Shown here piece after piece: positions 11,496 through 22,199 of a DNA stretch of 32,140 nucleotides (positions are counted from its first letter, which is position 1; each line of letters starts with the position of its first letter). A model generated the notes under the pieces. It saw only the letters and a program-made list of their open reading frames with translations. It was not told the origin of the DNA and ran no database searches. The position numbers and the translations under genes are program-made. The DNA comes from Byssothecium circinans (lineage: Eukaryota; Ascomycota; Dothideomycetes; Pleosporales; Massarinaceae): NCBI GenBank assembly GCA_010015675.1, contig ML977063.1, forward strand, positions 1-32,140, given 5' to 3'.

Positions 11496-11513
11496 TTATC
11501 CCCCTCTTTAAGG
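11496..11513 (-). other. Polypurine tract (plus-strand primer) of the gypsy element
   Basis: On the minus strand the bases just inside the 3' LTR read CCTTAAAGAGGGGGATAA, a purine-rich run in the position where Ty3/gypsy elements prime plus-strand DNA synthesis. The same 16-mer occurs again at 12604-12619. Confidence 0.7.
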
Positions 11514-11702
11514 TTATCATCCTAATAACTAAAAGGGTCTAGCAGCTACGCTGCTTCCGCCTGTAGCTAATGTAAAAAGCACCGTCTCCCCTATTAACTA
11601 TAAGATTATATCTTCCTTAGATGTTTTATAATCTTTTACCTAACTATACCTAAGGTTTCATTAACTAACTATAAATAATCTTACCTTGCCTGTATTTAAG
11701 CC

Positions 11703-12278
11703 ATGGACCACGTTATGGTGAAACCGTGTTATCACTATTATAAGAAGAGCCTCTATTGTCTTCTATTGCTAGAGGGCAACTATGTAAAGTACGTTTTAGC
11801 TAGGGTGAAGTGTTCTCTCTTTCCCTCTAAAGAAGAGTTTACTACCCTTACTTAGAAGTGTTAATAGCTTTGTCGTAAGCTCTAAGAGGTTGAGTAACGC
11901 AAGGTTAAGCTTAACTATTAAAAGTTAAATCTAGAGGATTGGTTAGACTTAACCACTAATAAGAAGTAGGAGTTATTCATGAATAAGAAGGTGTCTATTA
12001 CTAAGCTAGAAGCCCTTAAGAAGAAGATAGGTATTTAGAAGAGCTCTACTAGAGAATCTTATATGGGTGCCACTAAAGTTCCTTTGCCACCGCAATCTGA
12101 ATCACTAACTAACCTAGGCTAGCTATAGGCTAATCTTTCTTCCTTTTTTAATCCTTCTTTTAATTCTTCCTTATCTTTTAACTTTTCTACTTTCCTAGCG
12201 AACCTAGAATTACTACCTTTAGATGCTATTAGTAATAATCCTCTACTAAATCTTTATAGCCTATAAGATTCTATATAG
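11703..12278 (+). pseudogene. Antisense reading frame in the gypsy element with a Zn2Cys6-like start
   Basis: A plus-strand frame of 192 codons from the ATG at 11703 is opposite in direction to gag-pol. Its 12 internal stops are all TAA or TAG and none is TGA, as expected if CAA/CAG codons were hit by RIP. Residues C9, Y12, C19, Y27, Y30 and C37 have the spacing X2, X6, X7, X2, X6, that of the fungal Zn(II)2Cys6 cluster. The three Tyr codons are TAT, TAT and TAC, each one G-to-A step from Cys in the RIP context. A charged stretch rich in K, E and L (about residues 44-125) looks like a coiled coil, and a Ser/Asn/Phe/Leu-rich tail follows. I know similar Cys-rich plus coiled-coil ORFs among repeated hypothetical proteins of Pezizomycotina, but no function. 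It was probably carried by the element. Confidence 0.6.
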
Positions 12279-12603
12279 GTTCCTATGTATTCTAGCTATT
12301 TAGCTAGTTCTTTCACTTAACCAAGTATTTCTACTAACGTTTAAATTTTCGTAGGTCCTTAATTTCTTTGACCTCGTAATCTTCATCCTTAAGTTCAATT
12401 CATGTCTTGACTTTGGCGTCCAGTGGTGCTAGTTTAAGGAGGGATTTATAAAAGATAAAGTGTATGCGCATACTTTTAAGGAGCTTTAGTTTAAACGTTA
12501 CTAGTCCCTTAACCTCTAGAATCTAGAATAGTCTTATTTAGAGGTTATCTAGTTTATCACATAGTTATCTAGTTTTTAAATTTTTTTATAATAAGAAAAC
12601 TTT

Positions 12604-12619
12604 ATCCCCCTCTTTAAGG
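12604..12619 (-). repeat. Second, internal polypurine tract
   Basis: The word atccccctctttaagg is identical over 16 bases to 11498-11513. The two tracts flank a block of about 1.1 kb that contains the antisense reading frame. This suggests that the block was added next to the original 3' end of the element by a tract-duplicating event, or that the element has an internal PPT. Confidence 0.65.
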
Positions 12620-13099
12620 GTTAGTCCCTTGAGCCTTTTCTTATTTACTAATCTAGCTACCGTAAGGTTCCTTTAAGTAATTCATTAGCTTAATTCATTA
12701 TGTAATTCGCGAAGAAGTCATGCCTTATCATTGGCTCTAGTTAAGAGGCTCTCAACGTCTTTTAGATTCTGATAAGTAATCAGCTTATATCTATAGTTCG
12801 CGTAGTATGGCGAGTATCCTATCATTAAGGATCTTATACTATTATAGGCTAGTTATGCTGTTAGCAGGAGTTTAACCTAGTTATCCTATAGCTTATTAGC
12901 GTACATCCTTAGATACTATTCTAGTGTCTAGTTCGTCCGTTCCATCTAACCATCCATCTATAGATAGAAGCTAGTTAAAAGCTTCTTATTAACTCCTAGC
13001 TTTACAAGGAACGTACTCTAATACTTGGAGGTGAATAGTACTTTATGATTAGTAATAAACTATTCTAGCACACTATGTTAGCTAATAAGTGCCTTAGTT

Positions 13100-16000
13100 A
13101 CTTCGTAAGCTATCTTTTTAACTATAACCGTTTCTTCCATTAGTATAAATATTGATGCTTTAGTTAATTAGTCAACGATTACTAATATTAAGTCGCATAG
13201 CCGTGCTAATTTAGGTTCTAACGATTTTGAAAGCTTTACTATAAAATCTATCGTGACGCTAATCTATAGGCGTGCGGGTGGTTCTAGTAGTTAGAGTAAT
13301 CTATAGAGCTTATGTCTCTTAGGCTTATTCTTAGAATAGGCTAAACAGTTGCCTATTATATTTTAAACTACTTTTCATACATCAAGGATTAAGTACTCAT
13401 TTAAGATTTATTGAACCATTTCGTTAATCCTAGGGTGTCTATATTCTTTAGACTTATATAGCTTTCGTATTAGGGTTAGCGCAAGGCCTGCGCGTAGTAT
13501 GATTTGCTAATTATTGTTTTAGGGTAGTCTTGCTTTAAGATGATTTACTAAGTCGTATTCTACTCTCTATTCTAGGGTTAAATAATTATAATCTGCGAAG
13601 TCGTGTACTTCTAGTCCCTAATAATCAATCCTAGCTACCTTAGCTAATTAGGGTTAATTATAGCTAATATTTTTATTATAGTCCTTTTATAAGACCGCGT
13701 CGTGCGTAATAGGTCTATCTGTTTCCTAAAAGTTAGATCTTTAGCTAAGGGCGTCCACTGCTCTATTCAGCGATCCTAGGTGATAGTATACCTTAAAGTT
13801 ATAGTCTACTATTATTTCAGCCTATCTAACCTATTATTAGTTAAGTTTCTTAGTTATTATAAAACTTATTAGGTTCTAGTAATCTAAATATACTTTTACT
13901 TAGTATTTAGCGCTTACTAACTAGGCTTACTATTATTTAAAGGCGTCTACTATCACTAGTAGTTCTTTATTATAAACGTTATAATTAAGTTTTACTCCTA
14001 AAAACTTTTAAGAATAGTAGAACACTAGTCTCTATTTCCTATCTTTGCCTTACTATAAGAGGATCGCTCTTAGGGTATAATCTAATGCATCTATCTCTAC
14101 TCGCAGTAGTCGTTCTAGGTCATACATCTAAAGCATAGAGGCTATTAAGAATAATTCCTTAAGCTTTTTAAAAGCTTTCTATTATTCTTATCCTTAATTG
14201 AATCCCTTTTCTTTCTTAGTAATTTCCGTGAGAGGCGCTGTAGTCTTCAAGTATCCCTAAATAAACTTCTAGTAGAAGTTAGTAAATCTTAAAAAGGATT
14301 ATACGTCCTTAACTATCTTAGGTTTTAGCTACTCCCTTATAGTTTTGACTTTCTTTAGGTCTATAGTAATGCCGTCTTATAAGACAATAAATCCTAAGTA
14401 ATCTATCTCCGTAATATGGAATTTACATTTTTCTAGCCATAGAGGTAATTAATACTCCCTAAGCTTTCTAAGTACCTTCTTAACGTATTTAATGTAATCC
14501 TTAAGCGTTCCTAAAGTATACACTAGTATATTATTTAAGTATATAGTTATAAAAACGTCTAGGTGTTTATAAAGTGCTCTATTAATAAGTACCTAAAACA
14601 TTATAAGCGCGTTTATTAATTTAAAGGGTATAACTATATACTTATATAGTCTATACTAAGTTTTAAAGGTAGTTAGCTATTTAAAGCCCTTAGCTATCCA
14701 TATTTAATAGAATCTATTTTATATATTAAATTTTATAATTTACTTAACTCCTTAGAGGCAGTTCATAAGTTCCTAAATTAGAGGAAGAGGGTAATAGTTC
14801 TTCCTTATAACGTAGTTTAGCTATCTATAATCTACATAAAGTTACAGCTTTCTATTCTTCTTTAAGATAAAAAGAATTAGTAAAGCTATTAGGCTTACAC
14901 TCTCTTATATATATCCTTACTTTAAGTTCTTCTTAATATACTCTTATAGCTCTAGCTACTAATCTAGAGTAAGTAGATATATTAGTCCTAAGCGCAGCTT
15001 TATACCTTCTTCTAGGTAAATCTTATAATCCTAATCTTAGTAATCTAGTAATGTAGTTTCTTCTATTTCTTTAAATAGGTCTTGAAACTCCTTATATTCT
15101 AGTAGTATCGTTAGTTAGGGTTCATTCTTTATAGGTGTAGCTTTCTATATCTAGATAACTCCTATTTGTAAAGGGTCCTTTTTATAGATTCTCTTAATCT
15201 TATAAGGTAATATCTTACTAATCTATCTAGTCTAACTAGGTGAGCTCTAGATTACTAGGCTCAATCTTCCGTAGCGTGTTCTAGTAACCTTGCGCGCTAG
15301 TTCCTAGCTAAATATCATGCCTTTCTACTAATTAATAGCAGGATTATGCTTCTTAAGCTAATTATAACTAATTAACATGTCTTCTTTATTAAGATCTATG
15401 ATATTAAGGGATGTCATGTTCTTAATTCTAAGTACGTAGAATAACACTTCTTAAGTTTCTAACTTTAAGAATCTATTACTATAGGACATTAGTCTATTAT
15501 TAGTTAATACTACTTATATTAGACGTTCCTTATCTTAATAGAGTATATTATATTTTTTAACTACTTATAAAGAGATAATCCTCTATGTAGCTCTACTATC
15601 TATTAGTGCTATAAGCCTACGTCCGTATACGTGCACCTCTACCTTTAATTAGTAAACTAGTAGGTCTAGGTGTCATACGTTATATAGGGTTATTATAGGA
15701 ATGCTTTCACTAGCGTAACCTTATCTTTAGTAGTATCCTAGTTTTTTAACCCCCTAGGTTTCTTTAGAAACTAACCTAATCCTTGTTTATTAGATAGGTG
15801 TATTAAATAGCCATTATTATAACATGCTATCTAAGATAAGCATCTATGCTCTATCTCTACTTCTTCTCTCCTTAGGAAACCTTTCCTAAGTTTCTCTATA
15901 AGGTGTGCTTAGCATATGTTATTAAAGCATTATTCATAGGGTAGGTTATTATAACTCTCCCTTATAATAGCTCTAGGTAGGCGCCTTATAGTCTAAGTGT

Positions 16001-17990
16001 ATAAGATGTTATTCCTAGCAGCCCTATCCTCTAGGTAGCCTTATAGCTAGTATTACGTCTCTAGTAACATTCGCTATATTTATCATGTAAGTATCGTTTT
16101 TCGTCTAAAAGCGTCTTTCTTAGTTTCGCCTAAAAGAGCTAGGAATTCGTAGCATTTACACACGTCTGCTAAATACTTAGAAGGAGGTAGTAGCTTATAG
16201 CTAGCTTTATACTTAGTCTATGCTACTTCTTCCTTTAAGAGGAGATAGAATATATATTCTAGTAGTGATATACACTAGTTCTAATTAAGCTCCTTATGTC
16301 CTTTATCTAAAAGGTGTCCTATAGGGTAATAGTATAGACATGTACTATCCTTATACTTTAGTATTTCCCTATCTATTCTTTTAGCTAGCTAATATCCTGT
16401 AACATGCTTGCTTAGCTAGTGTAGTTATTAGTGCGTGTCGTAGCACCTACTCTAACCTAGGCGTTCATGCTATTTTTGCTAATACTTAAAATGGTGTATA
16501 TAACATTAGTTTTCTAGGCAGTCCTTCTTAGGAAGAAGGGCGTGAAAGGCTCATCTAAGCGTGTATCATACGCTTCTTCTTTCCTATAGGTGAGTGATAC
16601 AGTATTCTCTCATGTAGTTATACTAATTAACTTCGTTATATTCATTATTAATCTTAATTTATTATACTTTTATTTATAGACCTTATTCTCTTATTACTAC
16701 TACTACTACTTTATAGGCATGGCTACCGCGTACTAGTGTATCTTAGGTACACGTTTCGCCTTTATGTATGTTATCTCTATATATCTAGCATAGATCTTCT
16801 TTAAGCTATTAAAGGATCTTATAGTCATCTATCTAGTTTAAGGGTTAAGTTATTTAGGCTAGAATAGATTTTACTTTATTATTATTAGATGATTCTGTAG
16901 CCTAATCTACTTCTAAAGGTAGGTAAGGAGTAGGCTGCCATTATAGCACCTCTAATTTATCCTCCTTAGGTCCTATTACCTTAAACCTGATTATCCTAAT
17001 CTTGACCACTCTAAGCTTACTTGCTTAGCCTTAGTTCCTTAGGTAGTCTCTGTGGAAGTATCCTACTTCACTACATTAGAGACATGCTTTCTTTTTAAAG
17101 CGTTCTTAGCGTTATTTATAGGTTAGGCCGTCTAGCTATCTTCTCTTACCTTTATTAAACTACTTTCTTTATTAGACTTTATCTATTATTACTATATTAC
17201 TATCTTAGTTATATTATGGTGTCTTTAGTTTTTAGTATCTTCTAGAGTTAGGAATAATTATTATGTTCCTTTACTTCTTCTACATTACTTATTCATAGAG
17301 CCTGTTATTAATTTAGGTAACTAGGTTAATTATGTCTTATAAGTCTTCTAGCTTATTATAATATATTATACTATCCTTAACAGTTTCCTTTAACCCGTTA
17401 TAAAAGGCTATGCGTAACGGCGCATTATCCTAATTAATCTTTAACTATAGTTATTTAAACTCTGTTACATATCTTGCGACTAACCTATCCTACTAGATCT
17501 AAGATATCTTTTGCTTTACCTAGGTTTCTTTATTAAGTTCTCTAAATACCTTTTAAATCTCGTCCTTAAACGCTGTCTAGCTCTTAAAGATAGTCTTCGT
17601 GTTGTCCTTATAATGCCTTATCTTATTCGTGAGATAGTTATCTATAAAGGACTGCATCTAAGTAGCTGCCTTATCCTTTAAGTGCATGCTAGCCGCGAGG
17701 ATCTTATCTAAGTACTCTATTAGGGCATTAAATTAATAGTACAAATCTATGTTAGTAAGGAATAGCTTCAAGCTATCTCATCCTCTATTATACTTCTTTA
17801 GCGCTGTAATCTTTCCATAGGGTACAGTATCCTTAGCCTAGAGTTAAGCAATTACTTGCATTAATCTATTAATCTATTCAGCCTATTATTATAACTAGTT
17901 AGCCTAGTTAGCCATTACTAATACTAGACTTAAAGTAGGTGTACTAACACTACTACTAGTAGTACGTAGGGTAGCGGGAGCCACTATTAC
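13100..17990 (-). pseudogene. gag-pol remnant of the complete gypsy element
   Basis: The gag knuckle near 17044-17084 reads CL*CSEVGYFHRDY. The CX2CX4HX4C spacing is intact but His is changed to Tyr and the last Cys to Tyr. The protease at 15588-15610 reads ALIDSRA, where A-L-I-D-S-G-A is expected. The RT box at 14516-14541 reads YLNNILVYT. The integrase core keeps one frame over 13143-13266: ISVTIDFIVKLSKS with the first catalytic Asp, then LILVIVD*LTKASIF with the second region. Every damaged motif residue here is explained by a C:G to T:A transition. The polyprotein would have made the capsid, protease, reverse transcriptase/RNase H and integrase. Confidence 0.83.
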
Positions 17991-18026
17991 GTACGTTTAA
18001 GTTCTTAAACCTATAAGTAGTTAAAG

Positions 18027-18459
18027 TGTTACTAAGGGGTATACTTACTAAGCCTAATCTATGTTAAGGGAGGTTAATTAGTGTAAGGTATATACGTTAG
18101 GTAGTGTACTTTAGTAGTTTAAGAGGTAAATATGTGAAAGTAACTAATTCTATAACTAACTATAGAATAACTAAGTATTAATCTAGGTAAGAGATAAACT
18201 ATTAAGAGTTAACTATGAAGAATTAGAATCTAAAAGATAAAGGAGATCTATCTAGTCTTTATACTGCCTCTTTATCTTATCTTGTTTTCGTTCTGCTACA
18301 TCTGCTACGTCCTCTTGGCACGTAGCACACCGAGCACGTTACCTGACCTGCTGATGTAAACCTGCCCTACGTATCATTATATTGCTATCCTCTAGGCTTA
18401 ACACCTCCTACGCTGCTTCGTCTAGTTCTAGATGCTCTATATCCTTTCTATTTATAATA
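18027..18459 (-). repeat. 5' LTR of the complete gypsy element
   Basis: It starts TGTTACTAAGGGGTATACTT and ends TTTATAATA, as in the other LTRs. On its inner side the minus strand continues CTTTAACTACTTATAGGTTT, where a primer binding site should lie. I could not match it to a specific tRNA, and RIP may have altered it. Confidence 0.85.
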
Positions 18460-18468
18460 TTTTAGTAC

Positions 18469-19205
18469 TACCTTTATCCTTTAGTAAGTAAATAAGCCCC
18501 TAGGTAATATAGTATAACTATATACTAATTAAGCTTATATTACTTAACTATCTATATTAACTTATCCCTTTAGTCTATCTATTTAGTTCTTTTATCTATA
18601 GTAAGGATATTAAGATTAGGTATTAGCGCGCTATTATAATATTTAATAGGTAGACCTAGAATAGTTTAAGTAATAAGCTAGTCTTTACCTAATATAATAC
18701 TACGTATAGTAGTTAACCTCTTTACGTATAGCTATATAAAAGTTAAAATGTCTTATAATATATTAAGGTAATTAGAAGTTAATAATAAAGCTAGTTAGTA
18801 AAGTAGAGACTTTAGTAGATTTAAGCCTCTAGTTTTAATAATATAACTTAGTAGATACTAATTTTAGTAATATAATAATAGACAAAAATAAATTATAAAG
18901 TAAGTTATTATGCATAGCTAAGGTATATAGTATATTTATCTAGTTTATTATAGGCTAAAGGCCTTAGTAGTACTAAGCAAGTAATAGTAGTTACTCTACT
19001 TATACTATAGTTACTAAAGTATTAAGGTTTAATATAAATTTTTTTCTATTAGACGTAGGTTAATCTGCTCTACTTACGTAATTATTTATCTAAAGTTGTT
19101 TAAGTTCTGAGTCTAGTACGCCTTATCCTTATTATGTTTTTTTCCTTGTGTTAATACCTTACTGTACTCACATGAGTACTAGTGGTGATGATTGCTCCTT
19201 CTTGA
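18469..19205 (+). repeat. Right arm of the 0.7-kb inverted repeat
   Basis: It is inverted relative to 2475-3174 and lies only about 10 bp from the gypsy 5' LTR. Its outer end at about 19200 marks the switch from AT-rich repeat to GC-richer host sequence. Its plus strand carries the same degenerate frame as the left arm, for example VVNLFTYSYIKVKMSYNILR at about 18710-18770, interrupted by TAA/TAG. It has an extra 55 bp around 18800-18855 relative to the left arm. Confidence 0.75.
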
Positions 19206-19693
19206 TTCTACCAACAAAGCTGGATGGTTTTTTAATCTTGGTTTTGATTAGCCTAGACGAGCGAGCCTGCGGAGTGGATCAGCCGTACGCTATTGGTTTT
19301 AAGGCCATGGGCAAGGACAAGTATGTCGGTAACCTTATGAAGATGTGGGATAGCTGTAAGTCTGATCCTATGTACTTTTTGACGCGACGACGCCGATGGC
19401 TGCTGATATGCGAGGTTCTAGACTCAGACACGCACCAAGGAATCAACTATGTGGACTGCGCTTCTTGGCAGATTGGGACGTATGCCAAATGAGAGTTGCT
19501 ATAGCATCGTTGTTGTGCCAATTTGGAGGATGGGTACAAAAGGCGTACGGCGTTTATTGCTCGTGAATTGGATTTGCTGGCTGACATACTCGGCGTCTCA
19601 GTTCTCTCGTCCCTGATCTCTGATACCATCAAGGTTCCGTTATGGCGCAAATTTTCCATAAAGAATTCAAGAATTAAACAATCAATTTGGTAA
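19148..19693 (+). pseudogene. Degenerate unknown reading frame at the repeat/gene boundary
   Basis: A frame from the ATG at 19148 runs 114 codons to TGA (19490). It then continues in the same phase past a TAG (19502) for 62 further protein-like codons, including FIARELDLLADILGVSVLSS, to TAA at 19691. TGA and TAG could each be a C-to-T change of CGA and CAG. The first 20 or so codons lie in the inverted repeat and the rest in non-repetitive sequence of normal composition, so the start is doubtful. No domain is recognised. It may be a RIP-damaged host gene fragment or chance. Confidence 0.3.
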
Positions 19694-19773
19694 CCGCGCG
19701 TGCGCATCTTGATATGTTTGAAAGTAGAAAAATTCATTCGAATACATGAACGCCAACTATGCATGTCTCTACT

Positions 19774-21100
19774 TTACACGGGCAGGACAACTTTCACGCC
19801 CATGTATTCTCGCTGATGCATGAGCTTACCGTCGACTATGACCTGATGAACACCAACGCGGTTATTCACTGTGTCAGTCGGATCCGTACACGTCGCAATT
19901 TGAATCTCGCGCCACTCCCGATTCGTCGGTACGAGCTTGCCCTCCGCTGTGCGCTTCATGAACTCAGAATAGACACCCTGGTCTTCCACACAGCCCTCTC
20001 GTTGGATGAGCGGCGATTCTAAAAACGAATCAGTATCCACATGTGATTAAAGGTGGGCCAAATTTATGCAACTCACCTCTCGCAGGCGCCATACGCATAT
20101 CTCCCAGCGAGCTGTTGAACAGCACGAGCGATAACCTCTCTTGCTGGAGCTGGTCAACCGGCGGCTTGAACACCCTGTGCCGTGTAGCCTTGAAGTGGCC
20201 ACCGGACACGATCTCCAGGGTGTCGCCAATATTGATGACAAGCGCGCCAGGCTTGTACGGTACGTAGTACCACTTCTCGTCTCGTCCCCATATCTGCAAA
20301 CACGAAATTGGCACGGAAAACAATAGCGTCGTCAGCCCAAAGTCGGTATGGCCGTGCATGCGCAAGCCTTTCGATGCCTCCTCGGTCTGCTTCTGCACCG
20401 GTCGGAATAGCGCGTGACGGAAGTAGCCCTCGCCAGTCGGACTGCCGTGTGATTGAACGTTCTCCCAAAGATAGTCATCGGGGAGCTCGAGAACCCTCGA
20501 AAAGAGCGTGAGAAGTCGCCGGTTTACGGATTTGGTGAGATAGTTGCAGAACTCCTCGATCTCATCCATGAACGGGTGCAGACACGATGGAATGCGGTCG
20601 ATGTCTCTCCATTCACGGTTGTACCAGTTGAACTGCTCGATGCCATCAGGAGGTCCGCGATGGCGCTTGAAACCATAGGGATGCTTGTAGCCAGACCACA
20701 CTCCGTTTTCGGGCTCGAAGAGGAGGCGTTCCTTGTCTGAAGAGCTGATGTTATTGTACAGGTATTGAGCTAGGGCGAATTGGCGGTGGAGCTGTTGGAA
20801 GAGCGAATTAGTAAGGAATACGTTATCAATTTGGGTGCTTGGGTCCATGTATACCTGTTCTAGGGAAACGCCATAGTTCTCAAGGAACAGAAAACCGTCA
20901 TCGCGAATGGCACGCTTGACTTGCTGAACGAGATCCTCAACGACAGCTGGATCGTCTGAGTCCAGCAATGATAGATCAATCGATGTGAGCTCGGCAAAGT
21001 TGTGCTTTTCTTGCGTGATGGGAGGCGGAACCCACTCTGGCACGACGGGCTTTCCGGGTAGGTCGGCTGAGGGTGGATTGAATGGGGCTGCGGGTGCCAT
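19774..21100 (-). CDS. 2-oxoglutarate/Fe(II)-dependent oxygenase (isopenicillin N synthase-like)
   Basis: This non-haem iron enzyme would hydroxylate or desaturate a small molecule using O2 and 2-oxoglutarate. The model has three exons on the minus strand: 21100-20855, 20791-20077 and 20018-19774 (1206 nt, 401 aa). The first intron (20854-20792, 63 bp, GTATAC...TTACTAAT...ACAG) is a multiple of three without a stop. It hides in the open frame, but it splits the conserved run SLEQ/LHRQFALAQ. The second (20076-20019, 58 bp, GTGAGT...TTTTTAG) removes a premature stop. In spliced numbering the Fe ligands are H230, D232 (HGHTDFG) and H287 (TRHRVF), and 2OG is held by R301-x-S303 (RLS). The N-terminal DIOX_N part has DDGFLFLENYGVS. 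There is no signal peptide, so it is cytosolic. It is divergent from the RidA-like gene. A TATA-like CATATAAG lies about 80 bp upstream. Substrate unknown. Confidence 0.9.
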
Positions 21101-21784
21101 GGTCTCAACGTGTCTTGCGAAGAGATATGAGGATCTTAGTGGGAATGATAAGTGCTAGAGACAGTCTGATTGAAAGTTCTCTTATATGCGGATGTTTCTA
21201 CGATGGTGGTGTGATGAGAAGCATTCGAAACATGACCACAAGAATACCTGCCGCCCCCTTCAGTCGAGCTCCGCCGTCTCATGAGCACTGTACGGGGAGT
21301 GGAGACATGCTCTCCACTGCAAATAGTTCGTTATCTTAATCCTTGGGCCGGGGTAGTGCCCAGTAGTCTCCATGGCGTCTATCTTTATTGGGTCCGTCGT
21401 CAGTCTTGCGCCGGGTACCGCGAGCTCATCTCCGCTATCATCTGGAGATGGAAGAGTGTTGTGGCATTGGCGGAGTGAGGCTGTCGATCATTCATCGGAC
21501 CGGGAGGAGCTCCTCCCAAACCCCAGTTGCCGGGTAGGACCCACTTCGGAATGGACTCTTGCAGCGAGCTCCTCCACAACACCAATTTTCCCGATCTGCA
21601 AGCGAAAGGATTTACTCGGAGGAGCATGGCATAGTGGTATTTCAAACAGCGATAAGAAAGGTAGGGTACGCTTGGTAGTGTTCCCGTCAGCCCCAACTTC
21701 TTTCCACTTCCACGACTGCCAACAGCAATTTTCGATCCCGCCGACATCAAACCTTCCCAATCACACAACCACATTCTTACAACC
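21101..21784. promoter_or_regulatory. Divergent promoter, oxygenase/RidA pair, with GAGGAG sites
   Basis: A 684-bp intergenic region serves both divergent genes. It contains the 16-bp perfect palindrome GGGAGGAGCTCCTCCC (21502-21517) plus half-sites CTCCTC (21569-21574) and GAGGAG (21619-21624), four GAGGAG hits in all. Chance predicts about 0.3 for both strands at even base composition. The word accgggaggagctcc (21499-21513) recurs exactly at 23764-23778 in the other divergent promoter. A TATA-like CATATAAG on the minus strand (about 21187-21180) serves the oxygenase. The binding protein is inferred to be the C2H2 regulator at 26125. Confidence 0.6.
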
Positions 21785-22199
21785 ATGTCACGGCAACTCA
21801 TTTCCAGCGAGAAATTCCCTCCCAAGCCACACAACTGTAAGCTCACCCCCTTAGATTTCTTTCGTTCCCTCAGCCCTAATCTAATCATCCCGCATCACAG
21901 GCCCTGCAGTCAAAGTTCCCGGTCTCGTATTCTGCGCCGGCCAAACAGCAACCGGAGAAGTCAAGCAAGCAACGCGCAAAGTCCTCCAAAATCTGAAAGA
22001 AGTCCTCGAGCTCTCTGGATCATCGCTTGAGCAGGTCGTCAAGTACAACGTTTATCTCGCCGATATGAAGGACTTCGCCGCCATGAACGAGGTGTACATT
22101 GATTTCCTACCACAACCGATGCCGAGCCGGAGTTGTTTACAGGCGCTACCGCCGGGTGATGGAACGGTCATTGAGATTGAGTGTATTGCGCAGGTTTGA
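21785..22199 (+). CDS. RidA/YjgF/UK114-family protein
   Basis: Family members hydrolyse reactive enamine/imine intermediates or act as small deaminase-like enzymes in catabolic pathways. Two exons, 21785-21836 and 21901-22199, are joined across a 64-bp intron (GTAAGC...CTAATC...CACAG), giving 116 aa. Family hallmarks are VKVPGLVFCAGQT (about residues 21-33), ATRKVLQNLKEVLE, the block VVKYNVYLADMKDFAAMNEVY (63-83), PSRSC with the conserved ligand-binding Arg94, and the C-terminal VIEIECIA. The protein is short for the family (usually about 125-130): the loop after GQT and the usual YSQ stretch near the intron are reduced. That could mean a compact subfamily or a mis-chosen splice site. It is cytosolic and shares a promoter with the 2OG oxygenase. 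Confidence 0.85.

Larger units (their letters stand above)
11006..18459 (-). mobile_element. Complete LTR-to-LTR Ty3/gypsy retrotransposon, RIP-degraded
   Basis: Two direct LTRs (11006-11495 and 18027-18459) bound an internal region of 6.5 kb. The 5 bases outside the left LTR are tctta and outside the right LTR tttta, a target duplication differing by one C/T change. Reading the minus strand from right to left gives 5' LTR, gag with zinc knuckle (about 17044-17084), protease (about 15588-15610), reverse transcriptase (about 14516-14541 for the YLDD box), integrase core (about 13143-13266), polypurine tract (11496-11513) and 3' LTR. PR-RT-IN order defines Ty3/gypsy. An antisense frame lies at 11703-12278. 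Confidence 0.88.

Noticed and set aside
20043..20740. Several plus-strand frames opposite the oxygenase
   Set aside because: They are antisense shadows of a GC-rich coding exon, with no homology of their own.
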